In this document: piece by piece, positions 23,415-31,337 of the stretch
Position numbering within the stretch: position 1 is the first letter of the stretch
Layout of the letters: every line of letters starts with the position of its first letter
Made by a program: the position numbers and the translations under genes
The notes under the pieces: model-generated
Seen by the model: the letters and a program-made list of their open reading frames with translations, nothing else
The model's database searches: none
What the model was told of the DNA's origin: nothing
Origin: Umezawaea endophytica
GTDB taxonomy: Bacteria; Actinomycetota; Actinomycetes; Mycobacteriales; Pseudonocardiaceae
Reading direction: 5' to 3'
DNA: 64,000 bases
Assembly (NCBI RefSeq): GCF_025061645.1
Contig: NZ_JANYMP010000016.1
Span: 77,047-141,046 of the forward strand

Positions 23415-24048
23415 AGACGGTCCACAGCTCGTAGGTGATGGCGACGCGCGGGCTGCTCTCCAGCGGCCCCGACACGAGCGTCGCGTGCACCGTGGCGAGC
23501 CCGCCCTGGTCGGTGACCACGCACAGCGTCGGGTGCTCCTGGAGCTTCTCCACCGCCAGTTCCTGCCGGGTGGGTTGACCGAGGCAGTCCGCGGGCCGGT
23601 CGCCGCGGGGGAAGCTCATCTCGTCTTCGGCGAGCGCGTGCAGCGCGCAGCAGTCCAGGAGCACGTCGGCGCCCTCGCGCGGGAAGGCCTCCCGGTCCCG
23701 GTCGAGGTCGTGACCGGTGAGCGCGGCGAGTTCGACCTCACCTGTCCGAACCGGACCTCCCACCTCGTACTCGCGCGTGGTGGTGGTGGTCTTGGTCGAA
23801 GTCGGGATGTCCGGTTCCGTCGTTCCCGAAATGATTTCCGTCGCGGAGGGAATTCCGGTGGAACTGGAATCGGACCGGGTTCCACCGAATTTCCCGGAAC
23901 CGTCGAGCACGACCGCGACCACCACCGCGCAAACGGCCACCAGGAGCACCGCCACCAGCGACTTCCACCACGGAGGGGGCTTGTGCCCGATGGTCACCGA
24001 GTCGATCCGACCAGCCTGGATCGCATTCCCGTGAACCGTGCCGGACAT
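23407..24048 (-). CDS. Membrane protein with N-terminal TVHG-type beta motif
   Basis: Protein of 213 aa of unknown function. It starts MSGTVHGNAIQAGRIDSVTIG, a short motif also found at the head of the STAND NTPase at 39072-41213. One membrane helix follows (SLVAVLLVAVCAVVVAVVL), then a Ser/Thr linker (TSTKTTTTTREYE) and an outer domain rich in acidic residues with two adjacent Cys (LLDCCALHALAEDE). I chose ATG 24048; an in-frame ATG at 24162 would add 38 residues of unremarkable sequence. Convergent with ilvA (8-nt overlap). Confidence 0.65.
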   Translation of the reverse strand: MSGTVHGNAIQAGRIDSVTIGHKPPPWWKSLVAVLLVAVCAVVVAVVLDGSGKFGGTRSDSSSTGIPSATEIISGTTEPDIPTSTKTTTTTREYEVGGPVRTGEVELAALTGHDLDRDREAFPREGADVLLDCCALHALAEDEMSFPRGDRPADCLGQPTRQELAVEKLQEHPTLCVVTDQGGLATVHATLVSGPLESSPRVAITYELWTVSR

Positions 24049-24186
24049 CGTGTTCTCGCTGGGCCCGCCTGATCGCGGACCGGTCGAGGAATCGTCCTGG
24101 TACAGCGTCGCCTCCGGTGGACCGCGGATTCCCCGACCGCGGAATCCATCGTCCCACCGCACAGCGCCGTCAGGAACAGCGAGGAC

Positions 24187-24354
24187 TCACTTCACCGGTT
24201 CGGCGGTCTCCACCTCGGCGATGCGGGCGTGCAACCGCTCCCGGATCTCGTCCGGCGTGTACGCCTGCCGCTTGCGCTCCGCCCGCGCCACCACCGCCCC
24301 GGTCGCGGCCACTCCGACCACACCCGCGAGCCCCAGCACCTTCCACAGCTTCAT
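24187..24354 (-). CDS. Small single-helix membrane protein
   Basis: Protein of 55 aa that a length filter would miss. It begins MKLWKVLGLAGVVGVAATGA, a membrane helix, followed by a basic stop-transfer stretch (ARAERKRQ) and an amphipathic helix (YTPDEIRERLHARIAEVE). This layout is common among short actinomycete membrane proteins. Its ATG is 18 bp from the divergent gene at 24373, leaving almost no room for two promoters, so transcription of at least one may be leaderless. The function is unknown. Confidence 0.72.
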   Translation of the reverse strand: MKLWKVLGLAGVVGVAATGAVVARAERKRQAYTPDEIRERLHARIAEVETAEPVK

Positions 24355-24372
24355 CTGCCTAGGCTACAAGCC

Positions 24373-25008
24373 ATGGCCGAAACGCGGATCACCCTGGACG
24401 AAGCCGTCAGTCTCACCAGGACGGGTGACGTGTGGCTGTTCCGCGGCGACTCGGCGGCCGACCGGGCGATCAGGATGACCACGAACAGCCCGGTCAACCA
24501 CGTCGGCATGGCCGTGGTCATCGACGACCTGCCGCCGCTGATGTGGCACGCCGAGCTGGGCAAGTCGCTGACGGACGTGTGGACCGGCACGCACCAGCGC
24601 GGGGTGCAGTTGCACGACCTGCGCAGCGCGGTGCTGGTGTGGGCGAACAGGTACGGGCAGCGGGCGTGGCTGCGGCAGCTCGACCACACGCACACGCGGG
24701 AGACGGACGACGCCGTGCTGAAGACGATCGCCCGCCTGGACGGCACGCCGTTCCCGTCGACGGCGAAGCTGGCGTCGCGGTGGCTGCGCGGTCGGCTGCC
24801 GAAGGTGCGCAAGGGCGTGCCGGACGCGGCGCTGGAGACGGCGTACTGCGCGGAGGTCGTGGCGATCACCTACGAGGCGATGGGGCTGCTGCCGACGGGT
24901 CGCCGGGTGAACTGGTACGACCCCGGCCGGTTCTGGAGCGGCGACGGCCTGGAGCTCGAACTGGGCGCGGAGCTGAGCGCGGAGATCGCGGTCGACATCC
25001 CGGGGTGA
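24373..25008 (+). CDS. YiiX/NlpC-P60-like cysteine hydrolase
   Basis: Protein of 211 aa without a signal peptide. The pattern is that of permuted NlpC/P60 (YiiX/YebB-like) hydrolases: an early RTGDVWLFRGDSAADRAIRMTTNSPVNHVGMAVV segment holding the candidate His, and a late LETAYCAEVVAITYEAMG segment holding the candidate nucleophile Cys. The spacing fits the circularly permuted order (His before Cys). Such enzymes cut amide or ester bonds in peptidoglycan or lipids. I start at ATG 24373 because upstream codons run through the neighbouring divergent gene. The substrate is unknown. Confidence 0.75.
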   Translation: MAETRITLDEAVSLTRTGDVWLFRGDSAADRAIRMTTNSPVNHVGMAVVIDDLPPLMWHAELGKSLTDVWTGTHQRGVQLHDLRSAVLVWANRYGQRAWLRQLDHTHTRETDDAVLKTIARLDGTPFPSTAKLASRWLRGRLPKVRKGVPDAALETAYCAEVVAITYEAMGLLPTGRRVNWYDPGRFWSGDGLELELGAELSAEIAVDIPG

Positions 25009-25018
25009 ACTCGCCAGG

Positions 25019-25255
25019 TCACTTCCGCCGCGGTGGGCAGAGCGGCCTCGCCGTCCAGTCGGCTTCAGGTCGCGCTGGCATCGGTGCCCCTTCGAGGTAG
25101 GGGCGCACCATCGAGATCGGCCCGGTCGGGGTGTCGTCACCGGCTGGGCCGAGTTCATGGGAGCACACGGAGAGTGCGCTGGTGGGCCACCCTTCGCGCG
25201 CGGCCTTCGCCAGGAGGTCGGCCACGGTCAGCATCGCACCCCTGTACTCACTCAT
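25019..25255 (-). CDS. Small hypothetical protein
   Basis: Protein of 78 aa, unrecognised. It begins MSEYRGAMLTVADLLAKAAREGWP and has a single Cys in SALSVCSHELG and a basic tail. Its ATG overlaps the end of the 125-aa membrane protein by 8 nt, so the two are probably co-transcribed. Such pairs are often found near Scr1-type regulators in actinomycetes, as here. No function can be given. Confidence 0.55.
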   Translation of the reverse strand: MSEYRGAMLTVADLLAKAAREGWPTSALSVCSHELGPAGDDTPTGPISMVRPYLEGAPMPARPEADWTARPLCPPRRK

Positions 25256-25625
25256 CGTGAGCCGCCTCGACCATTCTCATCACCGTCGCGTAGACCAGTT
25301 CTCCGTCATCGGCCCTGACTCCGACCAGGTAGCAGTCAGCCGCTGAAGAGAGGCTCGGCCCCACAACACCAAGCGGTACCCGCCGGGGGAACGCGGGCAC
25401 GGCGGGCGCACCTGGCGCTGCGCAGACGTCGCGCGCACTGGCGCTTCCCGCCGCGCATGTCCGGCCGCTCAGGACGACCGGTGGTCGTGGCGCGTTCATC
25501 AGGAGAACAACTTCGGCGCCGATGCGCTCCCAGCGTCGCACCGCGCGGCGGGCTCGCCGTCGAGGTGAAGTCAGCCACCAGGTGATCGGGCCCGCAATGA
25601 GGAGGGTGAGCAACGCGGCCGTCAT
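25248..25625 (-). CDS. Small membrane-anchored hypothetical protein
   Basis: Protein of 125 aa with an N-terminal membrane helix (MTAALLTLLIAGPITWWLTS), a basic segment (RRRARRAVRRWERIG) and a soluble C-terminus ending in DDGELVYATVMRMVEAAHDE. I start at the ATG that begins this helix (25625); a longer in-frame form starting at 25796 adds low-complexity residues. It lies divergent from the Scr1-type regulator and overlaps the 78-aa gene downstream by 8 nt. No known family is recognised. Confidence 0.55.
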   Translation of the reverse strand: MTAALLTLLIAGPITWWLTSPRRRARRAVRRWERIGAEVVLLMNAPRPPVVLSGRTCAAGSASARDVCAAPGAPAVPAFPRRVPLGVVGPSLSSAADCYLVGVRADDGELVYATVMRMVEAAHDE

Positions 25626-25797
25626 GACGGTGCTCCCGGCATCGAGGGCCGAACGCGGATGGTCAAATCCGTCTCCTTGGGCTGGACGCTTGGAGTGGCA
25701 CAGCGGACGAGCGTGGTGCCGCACCAAGAGTCCGTGGTGCGGCACCACTCCGTCAATGCCCTGATCGAGCGACCCGAAAGCCATCCAGCAGCGCACC

Positions 25798-25803
25798 TAT
25801 GCT
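25798..25803 (+). promoter_or_regulatory. Candidate -10 box of a leaderless promoter
   Basis: The hexamer TATGCT ends 7 nt before the ATG at 25811, the spacing expected when a transcript starts at its own start codon. No ribosome-binding site is visible between them. This supports ATG 25811 over the in-frame ATG at 25799, which would lie inside the -10 box. No clear -35 was seen. Confidence 0.4.
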
Positions 25804-25810
25804 GTGGTGC

Positions 25811-26653
25811 ATGGTTCGCACCAGCCCAAAGGCACTCGCTCTCGGCTCACAACTCCGCAGTGCCCGAGATGCACAGAACATCGGCGTGCGAGCGTTGGCC
25901 AAGCGCATCGGCATCGACCACAGCACCCTGTCGCGAGCCGAGTCGGGCGAGCGGCCACCGAGCCCCGAACTCGTATCCACGATCCTCGTGGAACTCGGTG
26001 TGAGCGGTGCCGAACTACAGCGGATCATCGAACTTTCGACCGACACGTCAGGCACGGCGTGGTTGGCCGTGAGCCTGCCGGAACAGCGCGCCCAACTTGC
26101 GGCCCTCCTCGATTTCGAGCAGATCGCCAAATCGATCGTCAGTTGGTCGCCGCTGCTCGTTCCCGGCCTTCTTCAGGTCAGCTCCTACACGCGAGCGATC
26201 ATGAGCGGCGGGGTGGTTCCGGAAAACGAGATCGAGACGCGTGTGGCCGTCCGAATGGGTCGCCGAGATGTGCTTACCCGGCCACAACCAGTGCAGATGA
26301 CCGCACTACTCGGCGAGGGCGCTCTACGCCAGAAGATCGGCACCCCGGAAGTCATGCTCCTGCAACTGGAGCACTTGGCCAAGATGGCCGAACTGCCGAA
26401 CGTCGATCTGCGCATCATCCCGTTCGACGCAGGATGGCACCCCGGTCTGGACGGCAACTTCCTCATGCTGTCCATCGACGGGTCCACGGAGGTCGTCCAT
26501 CTGGAGAATCGAAGTTCCGGACTGTTCCTGAGGGATGACAAGGATGTCGCGGTCTACAGAGAGGCTGCGCAGATGGTGCTTCGTGTGGCGATGACGGCGG
26601 AACAGACGGCCGCACTCCTCGCCGACGAGGCGGATCGGATCAAGAAGGAATGA
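25811..26653 (+). CDS. Scr1-family XRE regulator (HTH plus DUF5753)
   Basis: Regulator of 280 aa. The N-terminal Cro/CI-type helix-turn-helix is LGSQLRSARDAQNIGVRALAKRIGIDHSTLSRAESGERPPSPE (residues ~10-60). The rest is a DUF5753 domain, with landmarks YTRAIMSGGVV, RMGRRDVLTR, EGALRQKIG, LRIIPFDAGWHPGLDG and the ending AALLADEADRIKKE. The gene overlaps a DUF397 gene by 4 nt; this pairing is typical of WhiJ/Scr1-type systems that control development or antibiotic production in actinomycetes. Codon use is less GC-biased than the neighbours. Confidence 0.92.
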   Translation: MVRTSPKALALGSQLRSARDAQNIGVRALAKRIGIDHSTLSRAESGERPPSPELVSTILVELGVSGAELQRIIELSTDTSGTAWLAVSLPEQRAQLAALLDFEQIAKSIVSWSPLLVPGLLQVSSYTRAIMSGGVVPENEIETRVAVRMGRRDVLTRPQPVQMTALLGEGALRQKIGTPEVMLLQLEHLAKMAELPNVDLRIIPFDAGWHPGLDGNFLMLSIDGSTEVVHLENRSSGLFLRDDKDVAVYREAAQMVLRVAMTAEQTAALLADEADRIKKE

Positions 26654-26823
26654 CACGCTGGAAGAAATCGCTGAGGTCCGGGACGAACACGGACTGCGTT
26701 GAGGTGGCGCACCAACTCGACGCGGTTCGCGACTCGAAGAATCCGGGGATCGTGCTCCGGTTCGACCGCGACCACTTCGACCGTTTCCTGATGGATGCGC
26801 GGAACGGTCGGTTCGACAACTGA
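26650..26823 (+). CDS. DUF397 protein
   Basis: Protein of 57 aa. It has the DUF397 pattern: WKKSLRSG near the start, a central CVEVAHQL, VRDSKNPGIVLRFD, and the hydrophobic end HFDRFLMDARNGRFDN. The ATG overlaps the stop of the Scr1-type regulator by 4 nt, so it is translationally coupled to it. DUF397 proteins are thought to modulate their partner regulator. Transcription probably stops at the hairpin directly downstream. Confidence 0.9.
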   Translation: MTRWKKSLRSGTNTDCVEVAHQLDAVRDSKNPGIVLRFDRDHFDRFLMDARNGRFDN

Positions 26824-26831
26824 ACACAGCT

Positions 26832-26890
26832 CCACCGCATACCGGAGGCCGCGCCCATCGACGGTGTGCGCGGCCTCCGGTATGCGGTGG
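26832..26890 (+). terminator. Perfect 23-bp inverted repeat
   Basis: Two perfect 23-bp arms (26832-26854 and 26868-26890) are separated by a 13-nt loop, starting 8 bp after the DUF397 stop. The stem is unusually long for a bacterial terminator. It can serve as a strong terminator for the Scr1/DUF397 operon and lies 54 bp before the LysRS gene. There is no long T-tract. Confidence 0.75.
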
Positions 26891-26944
26891 TCACAACCAC
26901 CCCTCGGTGTGAACTCGCTCGACACGCCGTAGGACAATCGACCC

Positions 26945-28582
26945 ATGCAGGTTCAGACCGAGACCGACTGGGTCTCCCGTTTCGCGGACGACGTCATCGC
27001 CGAAGCCGAACGCCGGGCGCCCGGCAAACCCATCGTCTGCGCTTCCGGCCTGAGCCCGTCCGGCCCGGTCCACCTCGGCAACCTCCGCGAGGTCATGACA
27101 CCGCACCTGGTGGCCGACGAGATCCGCCGTCGCGGCCACGACGTCGTGCACCTGCTGTCGTGGGACGACTTCGACCGGTTCCGCAAGGTGCCGGTGGGGG
27201 TCGACCCGGCGTGGGCGGAGCACATCGGCAAGCCGTTGACGTCCGTTCCCGCGCCCGAGGGCAGCGAGTACCCGAACTGGGCCGAGCACTTCAAGGCTCC
27301 GATGGTCAAGGCGCTCGCCGAGCTGGGGATCGAGTACCGGGGCGTCAGCCAGACCGAGATGTACACGTCCGGCGCGTACCGCGACCAGGTGCTGCTGGCC
27401 GTGCGCGAGCGGGCCGCGATCGACGCGGTGCTCGACCGGTACCGCACCAAGGACAAGCCCGCCACGGAGCAGGACGACGAGGAGCAGTACTTCCCGTACA
27501 AGCCGTACTGCTCGGTGTGCGACCGGGACATGACGACGGTCACCTCGTACGACGACGAGACGACCGAGCTGTCGTACACCTGCGTGTGCGGCCACGCCGA
27601 GACCGTGCTGCTCAGCGAGCACACGCGCGGCAAGCTCGTGTGGAAGGTCGACTGGCCCATGCGCTGGGCGTACGAGGGCGTCGTGTTCGAACCGTCCGGT
27701 GTGGACCACACGTCCCCCGGTTCGTCGTTCGTCGTGGGCGGCCAGATCGTGCGCGAGGTGTTCGGCGGCAAGCAGCCGATCGGCCCGATGTACGCGTTCG
27801 TCGGCATCTCCGGCATGGCGAAGATGAGCAGCTCCAAGGGCGGTGTGCCGACGCCGGGCGACGCGCTGGAGATCATGGAGGCCCCGCTGGTGCGCTGGCT
27901 GTACGCGCGCCGCAAGCCCAACCAGTCGTTCAAGGTCGCGTTCGACCAGGAGGTGCAGCGCACCTACGACGAGTGGGACGCGCTGGAGCGCAAGCTCGCC
28001 GACGGCACCGCGGTCGCCGTCGACGCGCTCGCGCACGACCGCGCGGTCCGCACGGCCGCCGGTCCCCTGCCGAGCACACCGATCCCGATCGCCTACCGCA
28101 CGCTGGCGTCCATCGTGGACATCACCACCGGCGACCCCGAGCAGACCTTGCGCATCGTCCGCGACCTCGACCCCGAGCGCCAGGTCGCGTCACTGGACGA
28201 GGTCCGCCCGAGGTTGGACCGCGCCGCGCACTGGATCACCAACCAGGTGCCGCTGGACCAGCGCACCCGCGTCCGCGAGCACGCGGACGTGGAGCTGATC
28301 CAGTCGCTGGACGAGCAGCAGCGCGAATCACTGCGCCTGCTCACGCAGGGTCTCGACACCCACTGGTCGCTGGACGGCCTGACCGACCTGGTCTACGGCG
28401 TGCCGAAGGACCAGGCGGGCCTGCCGAGGGACACCAAGCCGACGCCGGAGCTGAAGGTCGCGCAACGCACGTTCTTCGCCCTCCTCTACCGCCTGCTGGT
28501 GGGCGTCGAAACCGGCCCCCGCCTGCCCACGCTGCTGCTGGCGGTGGGCGCGGACCGCGTCCGCAAGCTGCTGTCGGACTGA
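26945..28582 (+). CDS. lysS: Lysine--tRNA ligase, class I
   Basis: Class I lysyl-tRNA synthetase of 545 aa that charges tRNA-Lys. The HIGH-type motif is PSGPVHLGN (residues 38-46) and the KMSKS-type loop is KMSSSKGG from residue 293. Between them are two Cys pairs (YCSVCDRD and YTCVCGH) that look like a zinc site. No class II motifs are present. This form is the archaeal type, found only in a minority of bacteria, including some actinomycetes and alpha-proteobacteria. The gene stands alone between two terminator hairpins. Confidence 0.94.
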   Translation: MQVQTETDWVSRFADDVIAEAERRAPGKPIVCASGLSPSGPVHLGNLREVMTPHLVADEIRRRGHDVVHLLSWDDFDRFRKVPVGVDPAWAEHIGKPLTSVPAPEGSEYPNWAEHFKAPMVKALAELGIEYRGVSQTEMYTSGAYRDQVLLAVRERAAIDAVLDRYRTKDKPATEQDDEEQYFPYKPYCSVCDRDMTTVTSYDDETTELSYTCVCGHAETVLLSEHTRGKLVWKVDWPMRWAYEGVVFEPSGVDHTSPGSSFVVGGQIVREVFGGKQPIGPMYAFVGISGMAKMSSSKGGVPTPGDALEIMEAPLVRWLYARRKPNQSFKVAFDQEVQRTYDEWDALERKLADGTAVAVDALAHDRAVRTAAGPLPSTPIPIAYRTLASIVDITTGDPEQTLRIVRDLDPERQVASLDEVRPRLDRAAHWITNQVPLDQRTRVREHADVELIQSLDEQQRESLRLLTQGLDTHWSLDGLTDLVYGVPKDQAGLPRDTKPTPELKVAQRTFFALLYRLLVGVETGPRLPTLLLAVGADRVRKLLSD

Positions 28583-28588
28583 CCGGCC

Positions 28589-28622
28589 CCTCCCGGAGGG
28601 CTCGTCGGAGCCCTCCGGGAGG
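28589..28622 (+). terminator. Terminator hairpin after lysS
   Basis: Perfect 14-bp inverted repeat (28589-28602 and 28609-28622) with a 6-nt loop, starting 6 bp after the lysS stop. It can also serve the convergent gene that ends at 28632, since the stem works on both strands. Confidence 0.8.
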
Positions 28623-28631
28623 ACCCCCGCT

Positions 28632-29471
28632 CTAGCCCTTGAGGTCTTCCAGGCAGAGGACGTTGTCGGCGGGGATGGCAGCGCCCTTCCGCTCCCAGCT
28701 CAGCTTGACGCTGGCGGCCGGGAAGTCGACGCAGGTCGGGCTGCTCTGCGAGTTGGCGGTCAGCTCGACGTCCTTGCCGAGCACCTTGTACTCGGCCTCG
28801 GGCCCGCACTCGACCTTGTGCACCGTCTCGAGCACCGTGAGGTCGCCCTTGACGCAATCACCCACCGCCGGGACGCGCGGACCGGGGTTCCTGAGGTCTT
28901 CCAGGCAGAGCGCGGTGCCTGGCGAGCCGGACAACCCCTCCCAGAAGACCGCGTCGGTCGTGCCGAAGGCCTCGCAGGTGGTGCTCGCCGTGGCCCTGGC
29001 TTCGTCCACGCCTCGGGTCTTGCCGACCACCTTGTAGTCGGCGGCGGATCCGCACGTCACCGGTCGGACGTCCTCGGGTTTGTCGATCGAGCCGCGCAGG
29101 CAGTCGCCCACGGAGCTGGTCCGCGAGGAGTAGGCGTTCCCGCCCACGACGGCGATGACCAGCAGCACGACCGGAACGCCGATCCGCACCGCGAGCTTGA
29201 CCAGGTTCTTCTTCGGGGCCACGGCGACCAGCTCACGCACCGGAGCGGGCGGTTCGACCGCGGGCGGACCGATCGGCACGGCCCGCTGGTCGGTGTGGCC
29301 CGCGCCGGCACGCAGGCGCGCCAGCCGGTTGGTCGATTCCCACCCCGCGCTGGTGAACACTTCCTCGTTGGTGAAGCCACCTTCGGTGTCCCATTCCCGG
29401 ACGACCGCGAGCGGGTCGTCCACACCGCGTTCGGCGTCGACGATCGCGAAGTACCTGTACCCGTTGCCCAC
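28632..29471 (-). CDS. Membrane protein with two LppU-like cysteine domains
   Basis: Protein of 279 aa, GTG start. The N-terminus (GYRYFAIVDAERGVDDPLAVVREWDTEGGF) is a cytoplasmic module common in actinomycetes. After a Pro-rich linker comes one membrane helix (VRIGVPVVLLVIAVVGGNAY). The outer part is an internal duplication: each ~75-residue unit has the order VGDC, a V(T/E)CG, (D/E)YKV(V/L)GK, a lone Cys, W and finally LCLEDL. The four Cys per unit probably form two disulfides. It resembles LppU/SCO3897-type proteins. The function is unknown. Confidence 0.8.
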   Translation of the reverse strand: MGNGYRYFAIVDAERGVDDPLAVVREWDTEGGFTNEEVFTSAGWESTNRLARLRAGAGHTDQRAVPIGPPAVEPPAPVRELVAVAPKKNLVKLAVRIGVPVVLLVIAVVGGNAYSSRTSSVGDCLRGSIDKPEDVRPVTCGSAADYKVVGKTRGVDEARATASTTCEAFGTTDAVFWEGLSGSPGTALCLEDLRNPGPRVPAVGDCVKGDLTVLETVHKVECGPEAEYKVLGKDVELTANSQSSPTCVDFPAASVKLSWERKGAAIPADNVLCLEDLKG

Positions 29472-29607
29472 TGGAAGCTCCCCCCGGACTCACCGCTCAG
29501 GCGTCGCCGGACTCCCCGTGGTCCACCGAACCCTGCCTTCCCCAGCGGTGGCGCGGCAGACCACGGCCCTCGCCGCCGGATGGGAACACGATAGTGGTGA
29601 TCGCCGC

Positions 29608-29635
29608 CGCGGGGCTCCCGATCGGGAGCCCCGCG
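29608..29635 (-). terminator. 28-bp perfect palindrome after pgm
   Basis: A perfect 28-bp palindrome lies 6 bp downstream of the phosphoglucomutase stop on the minus strand. It forms a stem with a minimal loop and is the probable terminator of the pgm transcript and of the operon in front of it. Confidence 0.75.
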
Positions 29636-29641
29636 CGAACG

Positions 29642-31279
29642 TCACGACCCCAGCACGCCGTCCAGCACGGTCTGCGCTTCCTCCTGCAACCGCGCCAGGT
29701 GCTCCGGCCCCTTGAACGACTCGGCGTACAGCTTGTACACGTCCTCGGTCCCCGACGGCCGGGCGGCGAACCAGCCCGACTCCGTCACGACCTTCAGCCC
29801 GCCCACGGCGGCCCCGTTGCCGGGCGCGTTGGTCAGCCGGTCGAGGATCTTCTCGCCCGCGATCTCCTCCACGGCCACCTGCGAGGGCGACAGAGCACCC
29901 AGGGCGGCCTTCTGCTCCCGAGTGGCGGGCGCGTCGACGCGGGCGTACACCGGGTCGCCCAGCGACGCCGTCAGCTCGCGGTACCGGGCGGAAGGCGTGG
30001 ACCCGGTCACCGCGATGATCTCCGACGCCAGCAGCGCCAGGATCAGGCCGTCCTTGTCGGTCGTCCACACCCGCCCGTCGCGCCGCAGGAACGACGCCCC
30101 GGCGCTCTCCTCGCCGCCGAACGCGATCGACCCGTCCAGCAGCCCCGGCACGAACCACTTGAACCCCACGGGCACCTCGACCAGCCGCCGTCCCAGCGAC
30201 GAGGCGACGCGGTCGATGATCGACGAGCTCACCATCGTCTTGCCGATGGCCGCGGAGGAAGCCCACCCGGAACGGTGCGAGTACAGGTAGTCGATCGCCA
30301 CGGCGAGGAAGTGGTTCGGGTTCATCAGGCCGCCGTCCGGCGTCACGATGCCGTGCCGGTCGGAGTCCGCGTCGTTGCCGGTGGCCACGTCGAACTCGGC
30401 GCGCCGCTCGATGAGTGACGCCATCGCGTACGGCGAGGAGCAGTCCATCCGGATGCGGCCGTCCCAGTCGAGCGTCATGAACCCGAACGTCGCGTCCACC
30501 ACGGGGTTGACCACGGTGAGGTCGATGCGGTGCCGGTCGGCGATCTCCGACCAGTACGCGACGCTCGCGCCGCCCAGCGGGTCCGCGCCGATGCGCACGC
30601 CCGCCGAGCGGATGGCGTCCAGGTCGACCACGGACGGCAGCTCGGACACGTACAGGTCGAGGAAGTCGAACGGCTTGGCGGACTGGCGCGCGCGAGCCAG
30701 CGGGACGCGCTTGACGCCGACCAGGCCCGCTTCGAGGAGTTCGTTCGCGCGGTCCTGGATGCCCTTGGTGATGGTCGAGTCGGCGGGCCCGCCGTCCGGC
30801 GGGTTGTACTTGAAGCCGCCGTCCTCGGGCGGGTTGTGCGACGGCGTGACGACGACACCGTCCGCGAGGCCGTCGGTACGACCCTCGTTGTGGACCAGGA
30901 TCGCCAGCGACACGGCGGGCGTCGGCGTGTAGCCCTCACGGCTGTCGACCAGCACCTGCACGTCGTTGGCGGCGAACACCTCCAGCGCCGTGACGAACGC
31001 GGGCTCGGACAGCGCGTGCGTGTCGCGGCCGAGGTACAGCGGCCCGGTGACGCCCGCGCGCGCCCGGTGCTCGCACACGGCCTGGGAGGCGGCGGCGATG
31101 TGGTCGTCGGTGAAGCCGATCCTCAACGCCGACCCGCGGTGCCCCGAGGTGCCGAACGCGACCCGCTGCTCGGCGACCGCCGGGTCCGGGTGCTCCGCGT
31201 AGTACGACGTGACCAGGTGCGCTACGTCGACCAGGTCGGCTCGCGTCGCGGGCTGACCGGCGCGCGGGTGGACTGCCAC
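29642..31279 (-). CDS. pgm: Phosphoglucomutase (alpha-D-glucose phosphate-specific)
   Basis: Interconverts glucose 1-phosphate and glucose 6-phosphate (545 aa, normal length). The phosphoserine is Ser147 in [18 protein letters not shown]; the metal-binding loop reads [10 protein letters not shown]; the sugar loop is [11 protein letters not shown]; and TSGHRG lies near the N-terminus. The GTG start has a GAGGAGA ribosome site. It follows the EcsC gene by 58 bp on the same strand, so it may be transcribed with the ABC exporter operon, but it could have its own promoter. Confidence 0.96.
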   Translation of the reverse strand: MAVHPRAGQPATRADLVDVAHLVTSYYAEHPDPAVAEQRVAFGTSGHRGSALRIGFTDDHIAAASQAVCEHRARAGVTGPLYLGRDTHALSEPAFVTALEVFAANDVQVLVDSREGYTPTPAVSLAILVHNEGRTDGLADGVVVTPSHNPPEDGGFKYNPPDGGPADSTITKGIQDRANELLEAGLVGVKRVPLARARQSAKPFDFLDLYVSELPSVVDLDAIRSAGVRIGADPLGGASVAYWSEIADRHRIDLTVVNPVVDATFGFMTLDWDGRIRMDCSSPYAMASLIERRAEFDVATGNDADSDRHGIVTPDGGLMNPNHFLAVAIDYLYSHRSGWASSAAIGKTMVSSSIIDRVASSLGRRLVEVPVGFKWFVPGLLDGSIAFGGEESAGASFLRRDGRVWTTDKDGLILALLASEIIAVTGSTPSARYRELTASLGDPVYARVDAPATREQKAALGALSPSQVAVEEIAGEKILDRLTNAPGNGAAVGGLKVVTESGWFAARPSGTEDVYKLYAESFKGPEHLARLQEEAQTVLDGVLGS

Positions 31280-31337
31280 GGGTGTTCTCCTCGCTCTGGG
31301 CTGCGGGTAGCAGCAGACCTCTCCGCGCCCACCGAGG

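Noticed and set aside
25811-26823. Scr1/DUF397 pair as a toxin-antitoxin system
   Set aside because: The regulator name has been linked to TA in databases, but DUF397 proteins have no toxin motif. A regulator/co-regulator pair is the better reading.
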